Counted from the first letter of the stretch, positions 9,912 to 22,950 are shown. The stretch is 64,000 nucleotides of DNA from an uncultured Pseudomonadota bacterium (GCA_903884235.1 CAISEB010000012.1:124001-188000); one strand, 5' to 3'. The notes: generated from the letters alone by a model not told the origin. Numbers and translations are program-made.

Positions 9912-9928
9912 GTTCAGCGCCCGTTCAG
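9912..9928 (+). promoter_or_regulatory. Direct repeat GTTCAG-N5-GTTCAG
   Basis: Two exact GTTCAG hexamers begin 11 bases apart (9912 and 9923). Hexamer repeats at this spacing are the usual binding format for OmpR/PhoB-family response regulators. The element sits just downstream of the Fur-like palindrome and upstream of the HiPIP gene. The cognate regulator is unknown. Confidence 0.4.
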
Positions 9929-10073
9929 GCTGTCCGGGACATGATGATTCCGCGATGGCATATCCGTAGAAGCAGACGACATGGACGAGAAATCCCCACT
10001 AGAATGGCTGCGCGCATGCCGACTGCGGCGTGCACTGGCCACCCCTCAGGCAGTCGATGGAAGGAGTCTGACG

Positions 10074-10403
10074 ATGATGGAGAAGAATATTGCGCGCCGC
10101 ACCCTGCTGAAGGGCGCACTCGCGAGTCTTGCGGCGATCCCGGTCGTTGCGGCCGTGGGTCGCGCCGATGCCGCTGCCGCCAAGGTCGACCCGAATGATC
10201 CGCAGGCGAAGTCGCTCGGCTACGTCGCGGACACCTCGAAGGTCGACGCCAAGGCGAACCCGACCCACAAGCCGGAACAGAAGTGCTCCGGGTGCGTGCA
10301 GTTCCAGGGCAAGGCCGGCGATGCGTCCGCGCCCTGCACGATCTTCGCGGGCAAGCTCGTCGAAGGGAATGGGTGGTGCAAGGTGTGGGCCAAGAAGCCC
10401 TGA
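10074..10403 (+). CDS. High-potential iron-sulfur protein (HiPIP), Tat-exported
   Basis: This 109-residue periplasmic electron carrier binds a [4Fe-4S] cluster working between the 2+ and 3+ states. The four ligands are visible as Cys71, Cys74, Cys88 and Cys102 (CSGC, PCTI, WCKVW), with the C-x2-C-x13-C-x13-C spacing of the family. The N-terminus has a twin-arginine signal (ARRTLLKG, Arg8-Arg9, then a hydrophobic stretch and cleavage near RADAAAA), as expected for a protein exported with its cluster. The start at ATG 10074 follows GGAAGGAG by seven bases. HiPIPs usually feed photosynthetic reaction centres or terminal oxidases; no partner is adjacent. A Fur-like box and a response-regulator-type direct repeat lie upstream. 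Confidence 0.95.
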   Translation: MMEKNIARRTLLKGALASLAAIPVVAAVGRADAAAAKVDPNDPQAKSLGYVADTSKVDAKANPTHKPEQKCSGCVQFQGKAGDASAPCTIFAGKLVEGNGWCKVWAKKP

Positions 10404-10426
10404 CCTGAGTTGAGTTGATTCGGCGG

Positions 10427-10452
10427 GCGGGCGCGCCGCGCGGCGCGCCCGC
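10427..10452 (+). terminator. Strong GC hairpin after the HiPIP gene
   Basis: GCGGGCGCGCC (10427-10437) pairs perfectly with GGCGCGCCCGC (10442-10452) across a GCGC loop, 24 bases after the HiPIP stop. No T-run follows, so it may be a pause or 3'-end stabiliser and not an intrinsic terminator. Confidence 0.4.
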
Positions 10453-10584
10453 ATCGCCCGCCGGCCTCGCCACCGAACGCGACGCCGGCGGCCGCCAGCC
10501 GCACTCCCGGGCGCGGCCTCAAGCCTCGAACCGATTCGCCGCGCGGCGCGGATCGCGCGGTCCTCCATGCCCGGAGACCGACCC

Positions 10585-12621
10585 ATGACATTGCTCCCTC
10601 GCCTCGCCATCCTGATGGCCTGCCTTCTGGCCGCGTGCACCGCCACCGCCGCGCCGCCGCCGCACGCCTCGATCGGTGAGTTCGGGCTCGACCTCGCCGG
10701 TGGCGATCCGGCCGTGAAGCCCGGCGATGATTTCTATCGCTACGCCGGCGGCACGTGGCTCAAGACCGAGGTCCTGCCTGCCGACCGCACGACCTGGAGC
10801 ACGCTCGGCAGGCTCGGCGCGGACTCGCAGGAACGCATCCGCACGCTGCTCGAGGCCGCGGCGGCCGGGCCGGCGGACGCGCCCCGGGTGGAGCACCAGA
10901 TCGGTGACTATTTCGCGGCTTTCCTCGACACGGCGAAGATCGATGCGCGCGGCCTCGCGCCGGCCGCACCCGGCCTCGCCGCAATCAGCGCGGCCGCGAC
11001 GCACGAGGACATCGCCCGCCTGCTCGCACGACCCGAGCTCGGCCTGCCCTCGCCGCTCGACTTCGGCGTCACGCTCGACCGCAAGAACCCGGACCGCCAC
11101 ATCGTCGTGGTCACCCACGGGGGCCTCGCTCTGCCGGAGCGGGACTTCTACCTGCGCGACGACGAACAGTTCGCGACGATCCGCACGCAATACCGCGAGC
11201 ACATCGCGCGCGTGCTCGGGATCGCGGGTCTGGACGCGCCGGCGCAGGGCGCCGAGTCGATCCTCGCGCTCGAGACCGAGATCGCGCGGCTGCACTGGCC
11301 GATCGCGGACCGCCGCGATCGGGAGCGCACCTACAACCTGCTGACGCGCGCCGAGCTCGACCAGTTCGCGCCGGAGTACCCGTGGGCCGCCGCCTTCGAT
11401 GCCGCCGGCCTGCCGCCGCTGCGCGAGGTCGTGGTCGCGGAGAAGTCCGCCATCCCCGGCCTCGCGAAGCTGTTCCGGGCGACCCCGGTCGGCACCTGGC
11501 GCCGATACCTCGCCTATCACTACCTGCGCACCCACGCCGCGGTGCTGCCCGGCCCGCTCGACACCGAGGTGTTCGCCTTCTTCGGACACACGCTGAACGG
11601 CCAGCCCGAGCAGCGGCCCCGCTGGAAGCGCGCTGTCGACGCGACCAACGGTGCGCTGGGCGAGGGCGTCGGCCAGCTGTACGTGGCGCGCTACTTCCCG
11701 CCCGCCTCGAAGGCTGCGGCGATCGAGCTGATCGCGAACATGCGTGCCGCGTTCGCCGACCGGATCGCGCACGCGACCTGGATGAGCGAGGAGACCCGGT
11801 CGATCGCGGTCGGCAAGCTCGCCTCGCTGCGGACCAAGATCGGCTACCCCGAGCGCTGGCGCGACTATGCCGGCCTCGAGGTCCGGCGCGACGATGCGTT
11901 CGGCAACCAGGCGCGCGCCGCCGAGTTCGACTGGCGCCGCGACGTCGGCCGGCTCGGGCGCCCGACCGACCGCGACGAGTGGTTCATGCCGCCGCAGACC
12001 GTCAACGCGTACTACAACCCGGTGTTCAACGAGATCGTGTTTCCGGCAGCGATCCTGCAGCCGCCCCTGTTCGACCCCGCCGCCGACGCGGCGGTCAACT
12101 ACGGCGCGATCGCCAGCATCATCGGCCACGAGATGGGACATGGCTTCGACGACCAGGGTGCGAAGCACGATCCGAACGGCGTGATGCGCATGTGGTGGCT
12201 GGAGCGCGACGTCGCGGCCTTCAAGGTGCTCGGCGACCGGCTCGCGGCCCAGTACGACGCCTTCGAGCCGCTGCCCGGGATCCACGTCAACGGGCGCCTC
12301 ACGCTCGGCGAGAACATCGGCGACCTGGGCGGCACATCGGTCGCGCTGGAGGCCTATCACCGCTCGCTGCAGGGCAAACCGGCACCCGTGCTGGCGGGCC
12401 TCAGCGGCGAGCAGCGGTTCTTCCTGGGCTGGGCCCAGGCGTGGCGGACGCTGTACCGGGACCAGAGCCTGCGCAACCAGGCCATGAGCGACCCGCACTC
12501 GCCCGGCATGTACCGCGTCAACGGCGTCGTGCGCAACGAGGATGCCTGGTACGAGGCCTTCGGCGTGAAGCCGGGTGACGCGCTCTACCTGCCGCCGGCC
12601 GAGCGAGTCCGCATCTGGTGA
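10585..12621 (+). CDS. M13-family zinc metallopeptidase (neprilysin/PepO-like), lipoprotein
   Basis: This 678-residue zinc endopeptidase has a lipoprotein signal (MTLLPRLAILMACLLAAC), so it should be anchored at the membrane facing the periplasm. The zinc site is complete: His515-Glu516-x-x-His519 in IIGHEMGHGFDDQG, and Glu576 in GENIGDLGG. The N-terminal lobe (PGDDFYRYAGGTWLK, about residues 45-60) and the C-terminal CxxW-less ending typical of bacterial members (DAWYEAFGVKPGDALYL) are both present. I place the start at ATG 10585 because GGAGA lies seven bases upstream; the ATG at 10567 would put the signal peptide internally. M13 enzymes cut short peptides. It converges on a small secreted-protein gene, with a long perfect hairpin between them. 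Confidence 0.93.
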   Translation: MTLLPRLAILMACLLAACTATAAPPPHASIGEFGLDLAGGDPAVKPGDDFYRYAGGTWLKTEVLPADRTTWSTLGRLGADSQERIRTLLEAAAAGPADAPRVEHQIGDYFAAFLDTAKIDARGLAPAAPGLAAISAAATHEDIARLLARPELGLPSPLDFGVTLDRKNPDRHIVVVTHGGLALPERDFYLRDDEQFATIRTQYREHIARVLGIAGLDAPAQGAESILALETEIARLHWPIADRRDRERTYNLLTRAELDQFAPEYPWAAAFDAAGLPPLREVVVAEKSAIPGLAKLFRATPVGTWRRYLAYHYLRTHAAVLPGPLDTEVFAFFGHTLNGQPEQRPRWKRAVDATNGALGEGVGQLYVARYFPPASKAAAIELIANMRAAFADRIAHATWMSEETRSIAVGKLASLRTKIGYPERWRDYAGLEVRRDDAFGNQARAAEFDWRRDVGRLGRPTDRDEWFMPPQTVNAYYNPVFNEIVFPAAILQPPLFDPAADAAVNYGAIASIIGHEMGHGFDDQGAKHDPNGVMRMWWLERDVAAFKVLGDRLAAQYDAFEPLPGIHVNGRLTLGENIGDLGGTSVALEAYHRSLQGKPAPVLAGLSGEQRFFLGWAQAWRTLYRDQSLRNQAMSDPHSPGMYRVNGVVRNEDAWYEAFGVKPGDALYLPPAERVRIW

Positions 12622-12657
12622 GCCGCGCAGCGCGGGCCGCGCGGACAGTCCAAATGA

Positions 12658-12692
12658 CGAGGGCCCCGGGAGCAGTGCTCCCGGGGCCCTCG
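12658..12692. terminator. Bidirectional hairpin between convergent genes
   Basis: CGAGGGCCCCGGGAGC (12658-12673) and GCTCCCGGGGCCCTCG (12677-12692) form a perfect 16-base-pair stem with an AGT loop. It lies between the M13 peptidase gene and the convergent small gene. T-rich tails are weak on both strands, but symmetry and position support a shared transcription end. Confidence 0.65.
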
Positions 12693-12718
12693 CGACATCG
12701 GTCTGTCTGGACTACCGC

Positions 12719-12898
12719 TTACTTCGCGGCGTCGTCCTTCTTCTCGGCCTTCTTGTGGTGCTTGTGGCCGTGCTTCTTCGCCGGCTTCGCGTCGGCGGCA
12801 GCGGCCGGGGCGGCAGCCGAGGGGGCGGCGGTCGTCTCGGCGAAGGCCGGCATCGTGAGGGTCAGGGCGGCGGCGAGCAGGGCGATCTTCTTGATCAT
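12719..12898 (-). CDS. Small secreted Lys/His/Ala-rich protein
   Basis: This 59-residue protein begins MIKKIALLAAALTLTMPAFA, a clear Sec signal with cleavage after AFA. The mature peptide is only about 39 residues, Ala/Pro-rich, then strongly basic with clustered Lys and His (KPAKKHGHKHHKKAEKKDD). GGAGG lies nine bases before the ATG at 12898, so translation is well supported. Similar short periplasmic Lys/His-rich proteins are common in proteobacteria and are usually unnamed; acid-shock-like or metal-buffering roles would fit the composition but are guesses. It converges with the M13 peptidase gene. Confidence 0.7.
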   Translation of the reverse strand: MIKKIALLAAALTLTMPAFAETTAAPSAAAPAAAADAKPAKKHGHKHHKKAEKKDDAAK

Positions 12899-13121
12899 GA
12901 AACGTAACCTCCAGGAGTACTTCAGGCATCGCGCCCGGGTGGGGGCGTCGAGGATCCATGTTGCGACGCCGGCGGGCCTCCGCACCGAGTATGAAGCACA
13001 CTTAATTCGTCGGGCCGCGCCCTACATGGCCCAAGCCTAACCGGCAGCCCACTGTGGCTTTCTCGGATACCGGCCCCGGCGGCCGATTGCGACTCTCGCG
13101 CCATCATCGGACGGAGTCGGG

Positions 13122-13967
13122 ATGGCACGCGCGCACGTCGAGTACCTGCAGTCACAGAGCCTGCCATGGCAACCGAGCCCGTGGCCCCACCTCGCCGGCT
13201 GCCATACGAAGGTCCTGAGCCGTGACCCAGTCGATGGCGCGGTCAGCCTGCTCGTGCGCTTCCCGGCGGGTTGGCAGAATGCATCGCCCGGGTACCTGTC
13301 GACCAGCGAGGAGATGTTCGTCCTCGAGGGCGCGCTCGACGTGAACGGACGGCGCTGGGGCCAGGACTGCTACGCCTGGTTCCCGCCCGGCTTCGCGCAC
13401 TCGAGCCGGGGCGCCCCGGACGGCGCGGTGGCCCTCGTCTTCTACGACACCGAGCCGAACTGGACCGTCGCCGGCGCCAGCTCGCTCGCGGTGGCGAGCG
13501 AGCCGACGATCTTCGTCGACGCCTACGAGATGCCGTGGGAGGCAGTGACGCAGCGTCCGGTTCCCGGCATCTGGGGTCCCGCCCAGAAGGTGCTGCGCGG
13601 CGATCTGGACTCGGACTCGCTGACGATGCTGGTAGCATTCCCCGCGCACTTGCACCCCGAGCAGTGGGTCGGTCCACAGGAACTACACGCATGCACCGAG
13701 GAGTTGTTCCTGTTGTCAGGGGACTGCCTGTCGAACACCGGGCAGATGTTTCCGGGCGCCTATTTCTGGCGCCCGCCCGGCATCGCCCATGGGCCGTACG
13801 GCTCCCGCGGCGGCAACCTCGCACTGTTGCGCACGCAGGGCGCGCCGCTGACGATGACCTGGACCTCGCACGAGGTCGGCCTGGCGCGTACGCCGCAGTA
13901 CCAGCCGGTGCTGCCGCGCGAGCTTGGCGCGCTGCGCACGCGCCCCTGGCGGCCCCAGCAGTACTGA
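13122..13967 (+). CDS. Bicupin protein, DUF4437-like
   Basis: This 281-residue protein has two cupin barrels (about residues 35-115 and 155-245). Each shows cupin hallmarks: the first has [20 protein letters not shown] and then [12 protein letters not shown]; the second has [19 protein letters not shown] and [15 protein letters not shown]. The Glu and His residues in each half could bind a metal. No signal peptide is seen, so it is cytoplasmic. The enzymatic role is unknown; cupins of this sort include dioxygenases, isomerases and sensors. It leads a compact plus-strand run: the cysteine-synthase-like gene starts 16 bases after its stop, and that gene overlaps the L,D-transpeptidase gene. The context suggests linked function but does not name a pathway. 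Confidence 0.75.
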   Translation: MARAHVEYLQSQSLPWQPSPWPHLAGCHTKVLSRDPVDGAVSLLVRFPAGWQNASPGYLSTSEEMFVLEGALDVNGRRWGQDCYAWFPPGFAHSSRGAPDGAVALVFYDTEPNWTVAGASSLAVASEPTIFVDAYEMPWEAVTQRPVPGIWGPAQKVLRGDLDSDSLTMLVAFPAHLHPEQWVGPQELHACTEELFLLSGDCLSNTGQMFPGAYFWRPPGIAHGPYGSRGGNLALLRTQGAPLTMTWTSHEVGLARTPQYQPVLPRELGALRTRPWRPQQY

Positions 13968-13983
13968 CGCCAGGGGCAATCCG

Positions 13984-15052
<1,069 letters not shown>

Positions 15053-15066
<14 letters not shown>

Positions 15067-16699
15067 GCGCAAGCCTCCCCGATCCCGCCTGCTGCTGACC
15101 TGCGCGTTGCTGCTGCTCGGCGCACTGCCGGCCGCCGGCGCGACGCTGGCCGAGCGGCTCGCCGCGCTGCCCGATCACGCGCCACCGGTGGTCCGCGGCG
15201 AGGACCTCGTCGCCCTGGCCATGCTGCCGCGGATCTACGCGGCGACCGGCAATCAATTGCTGTGGCGGGAACCCGCGCGCCGCACCGCGCTCATCGCGGC
15301 GATCCGCGACTCGTTCGACGACGGCCTCGTGCCGCGCGACTACCACCTCGCCGCACTCGAAGCGCTCCCGGCCGGGGACGACCCGGATCCCGACGACGAC
15401 CTGCTCGCCACCGACGCCTACGCGATGCTCGTGTTCCACCTCGCGCTCGGCAAGGTCGACGCCGTGAAGCTCGAGCCGAACTGGTCGCTGGCGCTGTCCT
15501 CCGCGCGCCAGCGCGCGGCGTTCGAGGCGATCGTGACGGCGCTCAGCGGCGGCCGCATCCGCGAGACGGCCACCGAAGCGCGGCCGCATCACTATCTGTA
15601 CGAACGCGGGCGCGCCGCACTCGCCCGCTACCGGCAATTGGCCGCCGACGGCGGCTGGGAGCCGCTGCCGCCGGGCGACAGGCTCGGACCCGGCATGTCG
15701 GATCCGCGCGTCCCGGCGCTGCGCCGGCGCCTCGCCGCGGAGGGCGACCTCGCACTGGCCGGCGGCACCACGTCGTATGACGCGCCGGTCGCGGCCGCGG
15801 TGCGGGGCTTCCAGCACCGACACGGGCTGCCCGCCGACGGTGCGGTCGGTGAGGCAACGCGACGTGCGCTCAACGTCCCGCTGGAGGCACGCATCGATGC
15901 ACTGCGGCTGAACCTCGAGCGCGGCCGCTGGGTGCTCGGCGACATCGGCGAGGGTGACCTCGTCGTCGTGGACATCGCCGGCTACGGCGTGCGGTACGTG
16001 CGCGACCGGCAGGTCATCTGGCGCGGTCGGGCGATCGTCGGTCGCCGGTACCGGCAGACGCCGGTCTTCCGCGCCGTGGTGGACGACATCGTGCTCAACC
16101 CGACGTGGACCGTCCCGCCGGGGATCCTCGCGAAGGACGTCCTGCCCGCGATGCGTCGCGGCGAGGACGCACTCGGGCACAAGCATCTGGCGGTCCTCGA
16201 TCGTGCGGACCGGCCGGTCGACCCGGCGACCATCGACTGGAGCCGGCTCGATGGCGCGCACTTCCCCTACGTGCTGCGCCAGGCGGCCGGCGAGGCGAAC
16301 GCGCTCGGCCGCGTGAAGATCAACTTCGCGAATCCGTACTCGGTGTACCTGCACGACACCCCGTCCCGGGAGCTCTTCGACCGCGACGAACGCGCGTTCA
16401 GCTCGGGGTGCATCCGCATCGACCGTCCCGTCGAACTCGCCGCGCTCGTGCTCGGCGACGCCGCGCACTGGAACCCGGCCGCGCTGCAGGCCGCGATCGA
16501 TACGGGCACCACGCGCGCGATCCCGGTGCGGCGACACGTGTCGATCCTCATCATGTATTGGACCGCCGAGGTCGACGCCGACGGGCAGGTCACGTTCCGT
16601 CGCGACCTCTATGGCCGCGATGCGCGGCTGCTCAGGGCACTCGACCATCACCCCGCGGCCGGGGATCACGGCCGGGAGAACCGCCCGCCGCCGGCATAG
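15053..16699 (+). CDS. L,D-transpeptidase with peptidoglycan-binding domain (LdtD/YcbB-like)
   Basis: This 548-residue periplasmic enzyme forms 3-3 peptidoglycan cross-links or attaches proteins to the wall. It has a Sec signal ([19 protein letters not shown]), a scaffold domain, a peptidoglycan-binding domain (about 220-290, ending [26 protein letters not shown]) and a YkuD catalytic domain (about 305-485). The nucleophile is Cys453 in [11 protein letters not shown], the SSGC form seen in the YcbB branch, with the upstream HDTPSRELF segment. The ATG at 15053 overlaps the preceding gene by 14 bases. Its 3' end overlaps the convergent NlpC/P60 gene by 34 bases, so two cell-wall enzymes meet tail to tail. 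Confidence 0.9.
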
Positions 16700-17142
16700 C
16701 CGAGGATGAAGAACGGGGCATCGAGCCGCGCGCGCTCGACGCGCTTGCCGCTCGAGGGGGCATGGAGGAACTCACCACCGCCGAGGTAGAGGCCGACGTG
16801 ATCGGCCGGCGTGTAGAAGAAAACGAGATCACCCGGTCGCAGGTCGCCCGAATCGACGTGCCGTGCGCTTGCGCGCTGCTCGGCCGCCGAACGCGGGACC
16901 GCGATGCCGAGCTCCCGGTAGACGTACCAGACGAGACCGCTGCAGTCGAAGCCCTGCGGCGAATCCCCGCCGAACCGATACGGCACGCCGACGAACCGCT
17001 CCGCCAGCGCGGCGGCGCGGGCGCCGACGTCGTCGATGCCCGGCACGACGGTGCCCTGCGGGGCCGCGATCCGCACCCGCGGCGGTGCGGCACAGCCGGC
17101 CAGCAATGCGGCGACGAGACTGGCGAGGACAACGGCACGCAT
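16666..17142 (-). CDS. NlpC/P60 cell-wall hydrolase lipoprotein
   Basis: This 158-residue papain-like endopeptidase probably cuts the D-Glu-mDAP bond of murein stem peptides. A lipobox LLAGC places the lipidated Cys at residue 17. The catalytic set is visible: Cys67 in GFDCSGLVWYVY, His115 in ADHVGLYLG and His127 in FLHAPSSG. I prefer ATG 17142 over GTG 17160 because it gives a clean lipoprotein signal. It lies 31 bases downstream of lon on the same strand and may share its transcript. Its 3' end overlaps the convergent L,D-transpeptidase gene by 34 bases. Confidence 0.92.
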   Translation of the reverse strand: MRAVVLASLVAALLAGCAAPPRVRIAAPQGTVVPGIDDVGARAAALAERFVGVPYRFGGDSPQGFDCSGLVWYVYRELGIAVPRSAAEQRASARHVDSGDLRPGDLVFFYTPADHVGLYLGGGEFLHAPSSGKRVERARLDAPFFILGYAGGGRFSRP

Positions 17143-17173
17143 GGGCCGAGTGTAGCCCACCGCATCGCCAGCC

Positions 17174-19567
<2,394 letters not shown>

Positions 19568-19601
19568 CGGGGCATCCTCGGGAACAGTCCGTGTCTCCCG
19601 G

Positions 19602-19629
19602 GAATGGGGCCGGCCGGCCCCGTTTCAAC
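19602..19629 (-). promoter_or_regulatory. Sigma32 (RpoH)-like promoter of lon
   Basis: Read on the minus strand: GTTGAA (19629-19624), a 14-base spacer, then CCCCATTC (19609-19602). This matches the heat-shock pattern CTTGAA-N13 to 15-CCCCATnT closely. The predicted transcription start is about 28 bases before the lon ATG. The spacer is largely the perfect palindrome GGGGCCGGCCGGCCCC. Confidence 0.65.
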
Positions 19630-19635
19630 GTCCGC

Positions 19636-20553
19636 TCAGCGGTTCCGTGGTGGGCGGCGCGCCCAGTACGCCGCCAGGGTCGAGCCGCTGAGGTTGTGCC
19701 AGACGCTGAACACCGCGCCGGGCAGCGCGGCCGCGGGGCTGTACAGCTTCAGCGCCAGCGCCACCGCGAGCCCCGAGTTCTGCATTCCCACTTCGATGGC
19801 GATCGTGCGCGCACTCGCCTCGTCGGCGCGCGCCAGCCGCGCGAGCGCATAGCCCGCCGCGAGCCCGATGCCGTTGTGCAGGACGACGGCCAGCAGGACG
19901 CGCGGCGCAGCGGTCGCGAGGCGCGGCGCGTTCAGGCCGACGATGATCGCGACGACGGCGGCGATCGCGATCGCGGACAGCAGCGGGAAGACGGGCTCGA
20001 GGCGCGCGACGCGCGCGCCGAGCATCGCGCGAAGCAGCATGCCCGCCAGCACCGGACCGACGGCAACCTGCGCGACCGCGCGCATCATGTCGGCCGCCGG
20101 GACCGGGACGGTGCGACCGATCAGCAGCCACGCGAGCGCCGGCAGCATCACCACCGCCATCAGCGTCGAGATGGCCGTCATCGTCACCGACAGCGCCACG
20201 TTGCCGCGCGCCAGATAGCTGACGACGTTCGAGGCGGTCCCGGCGCTGGTCGAGCCGACCAGGATGACGCCGATCGCCGTGTCGGCATCGAGCGCCAGCA
20301 GCCGGATCAGCAGCCACGCGGCGGCGGGCATCACCGTGTAGTGGAGCACCACGCCGACGACGACGAGACGGGGCGTCGCGAGTACCGCACGGAAATCGCG
20401 CGGCGTCAGCGTGAGGCCCATGCCCAGCATCACCGCCATCAGCAGCGGCACGATCGCGCCGCCGCCCGCCGCGAATGGGGCCGGCACCTGCCAGGCCACG
20501 AGGGCGAGCACGACGAGGGCCAGTGGGAACGCGCGACCGATGGCGGCAGACAT
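19636..20553 (-). CDS. Bile acid:sodium symporter (BASS) family transporter
   Basis: This 305-residue protein has about ten hydrophobic segments and the BASS fold signatures: a [11 protein letters not shown] motif after TM2, [19 protein letters not shown] in the substrate-site helix pair and [15 protein letters not shown] near the C-terminus. Bacterial members move organic anions with sodium; known cargoes range from bile acids to pantoate and 2-oxoacids, so the substrate is open. The ATG at 20553 gives [16 protein letters not shown]. It diverges from the 4-hydroxyproline epimerase gene (107 bases apart) and its stop lies just upstream of the lon promoter. Confidence 0.9.
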   Translation of the reverse strand: MSAAIGRAFPLALVVLALVAWQVPAPFAAGGGAIVPLLMAVMLGMGLTLTPRDFRAVLATPRLVVVGVVLHYTVMPAAAWLLIRLLALDADTAIGVILVGSTSAGTASNVVSYLARGNVALSVTMTAISTLMAVVMLPALAWLLIGRTVPVPAADMMRAVAQVAVGPVLAGMLLRAMLGARVARLEPVFPLLSAIAIAAVVAIIVGLNAPRLATAAPRVLLAVVLHNGIGLAAGYALARLARADEASARTIAIEVGMQNSGLAVALALKLYSPAAALPGAVFSVWHNLSGSTLAAYWARRPPRNR

Positions 20554-20660
20554 CCGGCCATTGTCGCGGATGCACCCCGCAGGGGGAAGGCGGGCCTCTT
20601 GGCACACCGACCGCGATGGCGCAGGATCGCAAACTGCCACGCCACGTAGGGTTCCCGCGC

Positions 20661-21602
20661 ATGCAGCGCCTGCAGACCATCGACTCCCATACGGGCGGGG
20701 AACCGACCCGCGTCGTCATCGACGGGGGGCCCGCGCTCGCCGGCAGCCTCGCCGACCGGGTTGTCGCGCTGCGCACGCGGCACGACGAGCTGCGCGCCGC
20801 GGTCTGCAACGAGCCGCGCGGCTCGGACGTGCTGGTCGGCGCGCTCGTCACGGCGCCGGTCGACCCGACGGCGACGGCCGGCGTCATCTTCTTCAACAAC
20901 GTCGGCTATCTCGGCATGTGCGGCCACGGCACGATCGGGCTCGTCGCGACGCTCGCGTTCCTGGGCCGGCTCGCGCCGGGACCGCACCGCATCGAGACGC
21001 CGGTCGGCGTCGTGACGACGGAGCTGCTGCCCGGCGGCGAGGTGTCGGTGCGCAACGTGCCCGCCTACCGTCACGCGCGCCAGGTCGCGGTGGACGTGCC
21101 CGGCCACGGCCGGGTCCACGGCGATGTCGCCTGGGGCGGCAACTGGTTCTTCCTCTGCGACGACCACGGACAGCGCCTGGAGTTCGCGAACGCGGACGGC
21201 CTCGTGGAATTCAGCTGGCGCGTCCGCCAGGCAATCGAGGCGGCCGGCATCACCGGCCGCGATGGCGGGCAGATCGATCACGTCGAACTCGTCGGCCCAT
21301 CGACGACGCCTGGCGTCGACAGCCGCAACTTCGTGCTGTGTCCCGGCAAGGCCTACGACCGCTCGCCGTGCGGCACGGGCACGAGCGCCAAGCTCGCGTG
21401 CCTCGTCGCGGACGGCAAGCTCGCGCCGGGCCGGCGCTGGCGACAGGAAAGCATCATCGGCAGCACGTTCGAGGGCAGCGTCGAGTTGGTCGGCGACGAG
21501 ATCGTGCCGACGATCACCGGTCGCGCCTGGATCACCGGAGAGGCGACGCTGCTGATCGACCCCAACGATCCCTACCGTCATGGAATACGAGGACCCGCAT
21601 GA
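20661..21602 (+). CDS. 4-hydroxyproline 2-epimerase (proline racemase family)
   Basis: This 313-residue enzyme belongs to the proline racemase fold. Two active-site cysteines, Cys87 ([10 protein letters not shown]) and Cys237 ([10 protein letters not shown]), mark an epimerase; dehydratase relatives have lost one. The start [18 protein letters not shown] and the cysteine positions match the known 4-hydroxyproline epimerases, which convert trans-4-hydroxy-L-proline to cis-4-hydroxy-D-proline. The rest of the hydroxyproline pathway (D-hydroxyproline dehydrogenase, deaminase, aldehyde dehydrogenase) is not in the window, so a physiological role in collagen or plant hydroxyproline use is an inference. 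The stop overlaps the start of the MATE gene as ATGA. Confidence 0.88.
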   Translation: MQRLQTIDSHTGGEPTRVVIDGGPALAGSLADRVVALRTRHDELRAAVCNEPRGSDVLVGALVTAPVDPTATAGVIFFNNVGYLGMCGHGTIGLVATLAFLGRLAPGPHRIETPVGVVTTELLPGGEVSVRNVPAYRHARQVAVDVPGHGRVHGDVAWGGNWFFLCDDHGQRLEFANADGLVEFSWRVRQAIEAAGITGRDGGQIDHVELVGPSTTPGVDSRNFVLCPGKAYDRSPCGTGTSAKLACLVADGKLAPGRRWRQESIIGSTFEGSVELVGDEIVPTITGRAWITGEATLLIDPNDPYRHGIRGPA

Positions 21603-22942
21603 AGGACCTGACCAAGGGCTCGATCATGGGCCACCTGCTCGCGATGGCGGCGCCGATGGCGATCGGCATGCTGGTCCAGACGCTGTACATGCTCGTCGAC
21701 CTCTACTTCGTCGCGCGCCTCGGCGGGCCCGCGCTGGCAGGCGTCGGTGCCGCGAGCAACTTCAACATGGCGGTGCTGGCGCTGACCCAGATGCTGGGCG
21801 TGGGCACCGTCGCGCTGATCTCGCATGCGGTCGGCGCCAAGGACCGGGACGCCGCGAACCTCGTGTTCAACCAGTCGCTGTTGCTCGCGGCGCTGTGTGG
21901 TCTGATCGCGCTGGTGGGCGGCTACGGCCTCGCCGCGCCCTACATGCGCTCGCTCGGCGCGGACGCGGCCACGGTCGCGGCCGGCACCGCGTACCTCGAC
22001 TTCCTGATCCCGGGCCTCGCGCTGCAGTTCGCGATGATCGCGATGGGCTCGGCGCTGCGCGGCACCGGCATCGTCAAGCCGACGATGGTCGTGCAGCTCG
22101 CGTCGGTTCTCATCAATATCGTCCTCGCGCCCGTCCTGATCGCCGGTGTCGGCACCGGGCATCCGCTCGGCGCCGCCGGCGCGGGGCTCGCGACGACCCT
22201 CTCGGTCGCATTCGGGACGGTGCTGCTGGCCATCTACTACGGCCGGCTCGAGAAGTACGTCGGCTTCCACCCCGACCTGTGGCGTCCGCGCTTTCGCACC
22301 TGGTGGCAGATCCTCGACATCGGCCTGCCGGCCGGCGGCGAGTTCGCGCTGATGTTCGCCTACATCGGCGTCATCTACTTCGTGATCCGCGACTTCGGTG
22401 CCGCGGCGCAGGCTGGATTCGGCGTCGGCCAGCGCGTGATGCAGATGATCTTCCTGCCGGCGATGGCGATCGGCTTCTCGATCGCGCCGGTCGCAGGCCA
22501 GAACTTCGGTGCCCGGGACGCGGCGCGCGTGCGCGAGACATTCCATGTCGGCGCGGCGCTCGGCACGGGCGCGATGGCGATCCTCACGCTGCTGTGCCAG
22601 TGGCGTGGCGACCGGATGATCGGCCTGTTCACGACCGACCCGGAGACGATCGCGGTGGGCACCGGATTCCTGAAGGTGATCTCGTGGAACTTCGTCTGTT
22701 CGGGGTTCGTGTTCACCTGCTCGGGCATGTTCCAGGCGCTCGGCAACACGTGGCCGGCGATCTGGTCGAGCGGCACGCGCCTCGTGACGTTCGTCCTGCC
22801 GGTGCTGTGGCTGTCGCAGCAGCACGGATTCCGGATCGAGCAGGTCTGGCTCGTCTCGGTCACGACGGTGACGCTGCAGGCCCTGGTCAGCTACCTGCTG
22901 CTGCGACGTCAGTTCGGCCAGCGCCTGCAGTTCGCGTCCTGA
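21599..22942 (+). CDS. MATE-family efflux transporter
   Basis: This 447-residue protein has twelve predicted membrane segments in two similar halves. The opening ([27 protein letters not shown]) and the repeat in the second half ([28 protein letters not shown]) are typical of the DinF/NorM superfamily of sodium- or proton-coupled exporters. The ATG at 21599 shares the ATGA overlap with the epimerase stop, so the two are translationally coupled. The HrpB helicase gene follows after eight bases. The substrate is unknown; an amino-acid-derived or toxic cationic compound would fit the context, but that is a guess. Confidence 0.92.
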   Translation: MKDLTKGSIMGHLLAMAAPMAIGMLVQTLYMLVDLYFVARLGGPALAGVGAASNFNMAVLALTQMLGVGTVALISHAVGAKDRDAANLVFNQSLLLAALCGLIALVGGYGLAAPYMRSLGADAATVAAGTAYLDFLIPGLALQFAMIAMGSALRGTGIVKPTMVVQLASVLINIVLAPVLIAGVGTGHPLGAAGAGLATTLSVAFGTVLLAIYYGRLEKYVGFHPDLWRPRFRTWWQILDIGLPAGGEFALMFAYIGVIYFVIRDFGAAAQAGFGVGQRVMQMIFLPAMAIGFSIAPVAGQNFGARDAARVRETFHVGAALGTGAMAILTLLCQWRGDRMIGLFTTDPETIAVGTGFLKVISWNFVCSGFVFTCSGMFQALGNTWPAIWSSGTRLVTFVLPVLWLSQQHGFRIEQVWLVSVTTVTLQALVSYLLLRRQFGQRLQFAS

Positions 22943-22950
22943 GGACGCCG

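Noticed and set aside
10519-12498. Long minus-strand frame opposite the M13 peptidase
   Set aside because: Mirror frame of a GC-rich gene; the HExxH zinc motif is on the plus strand.
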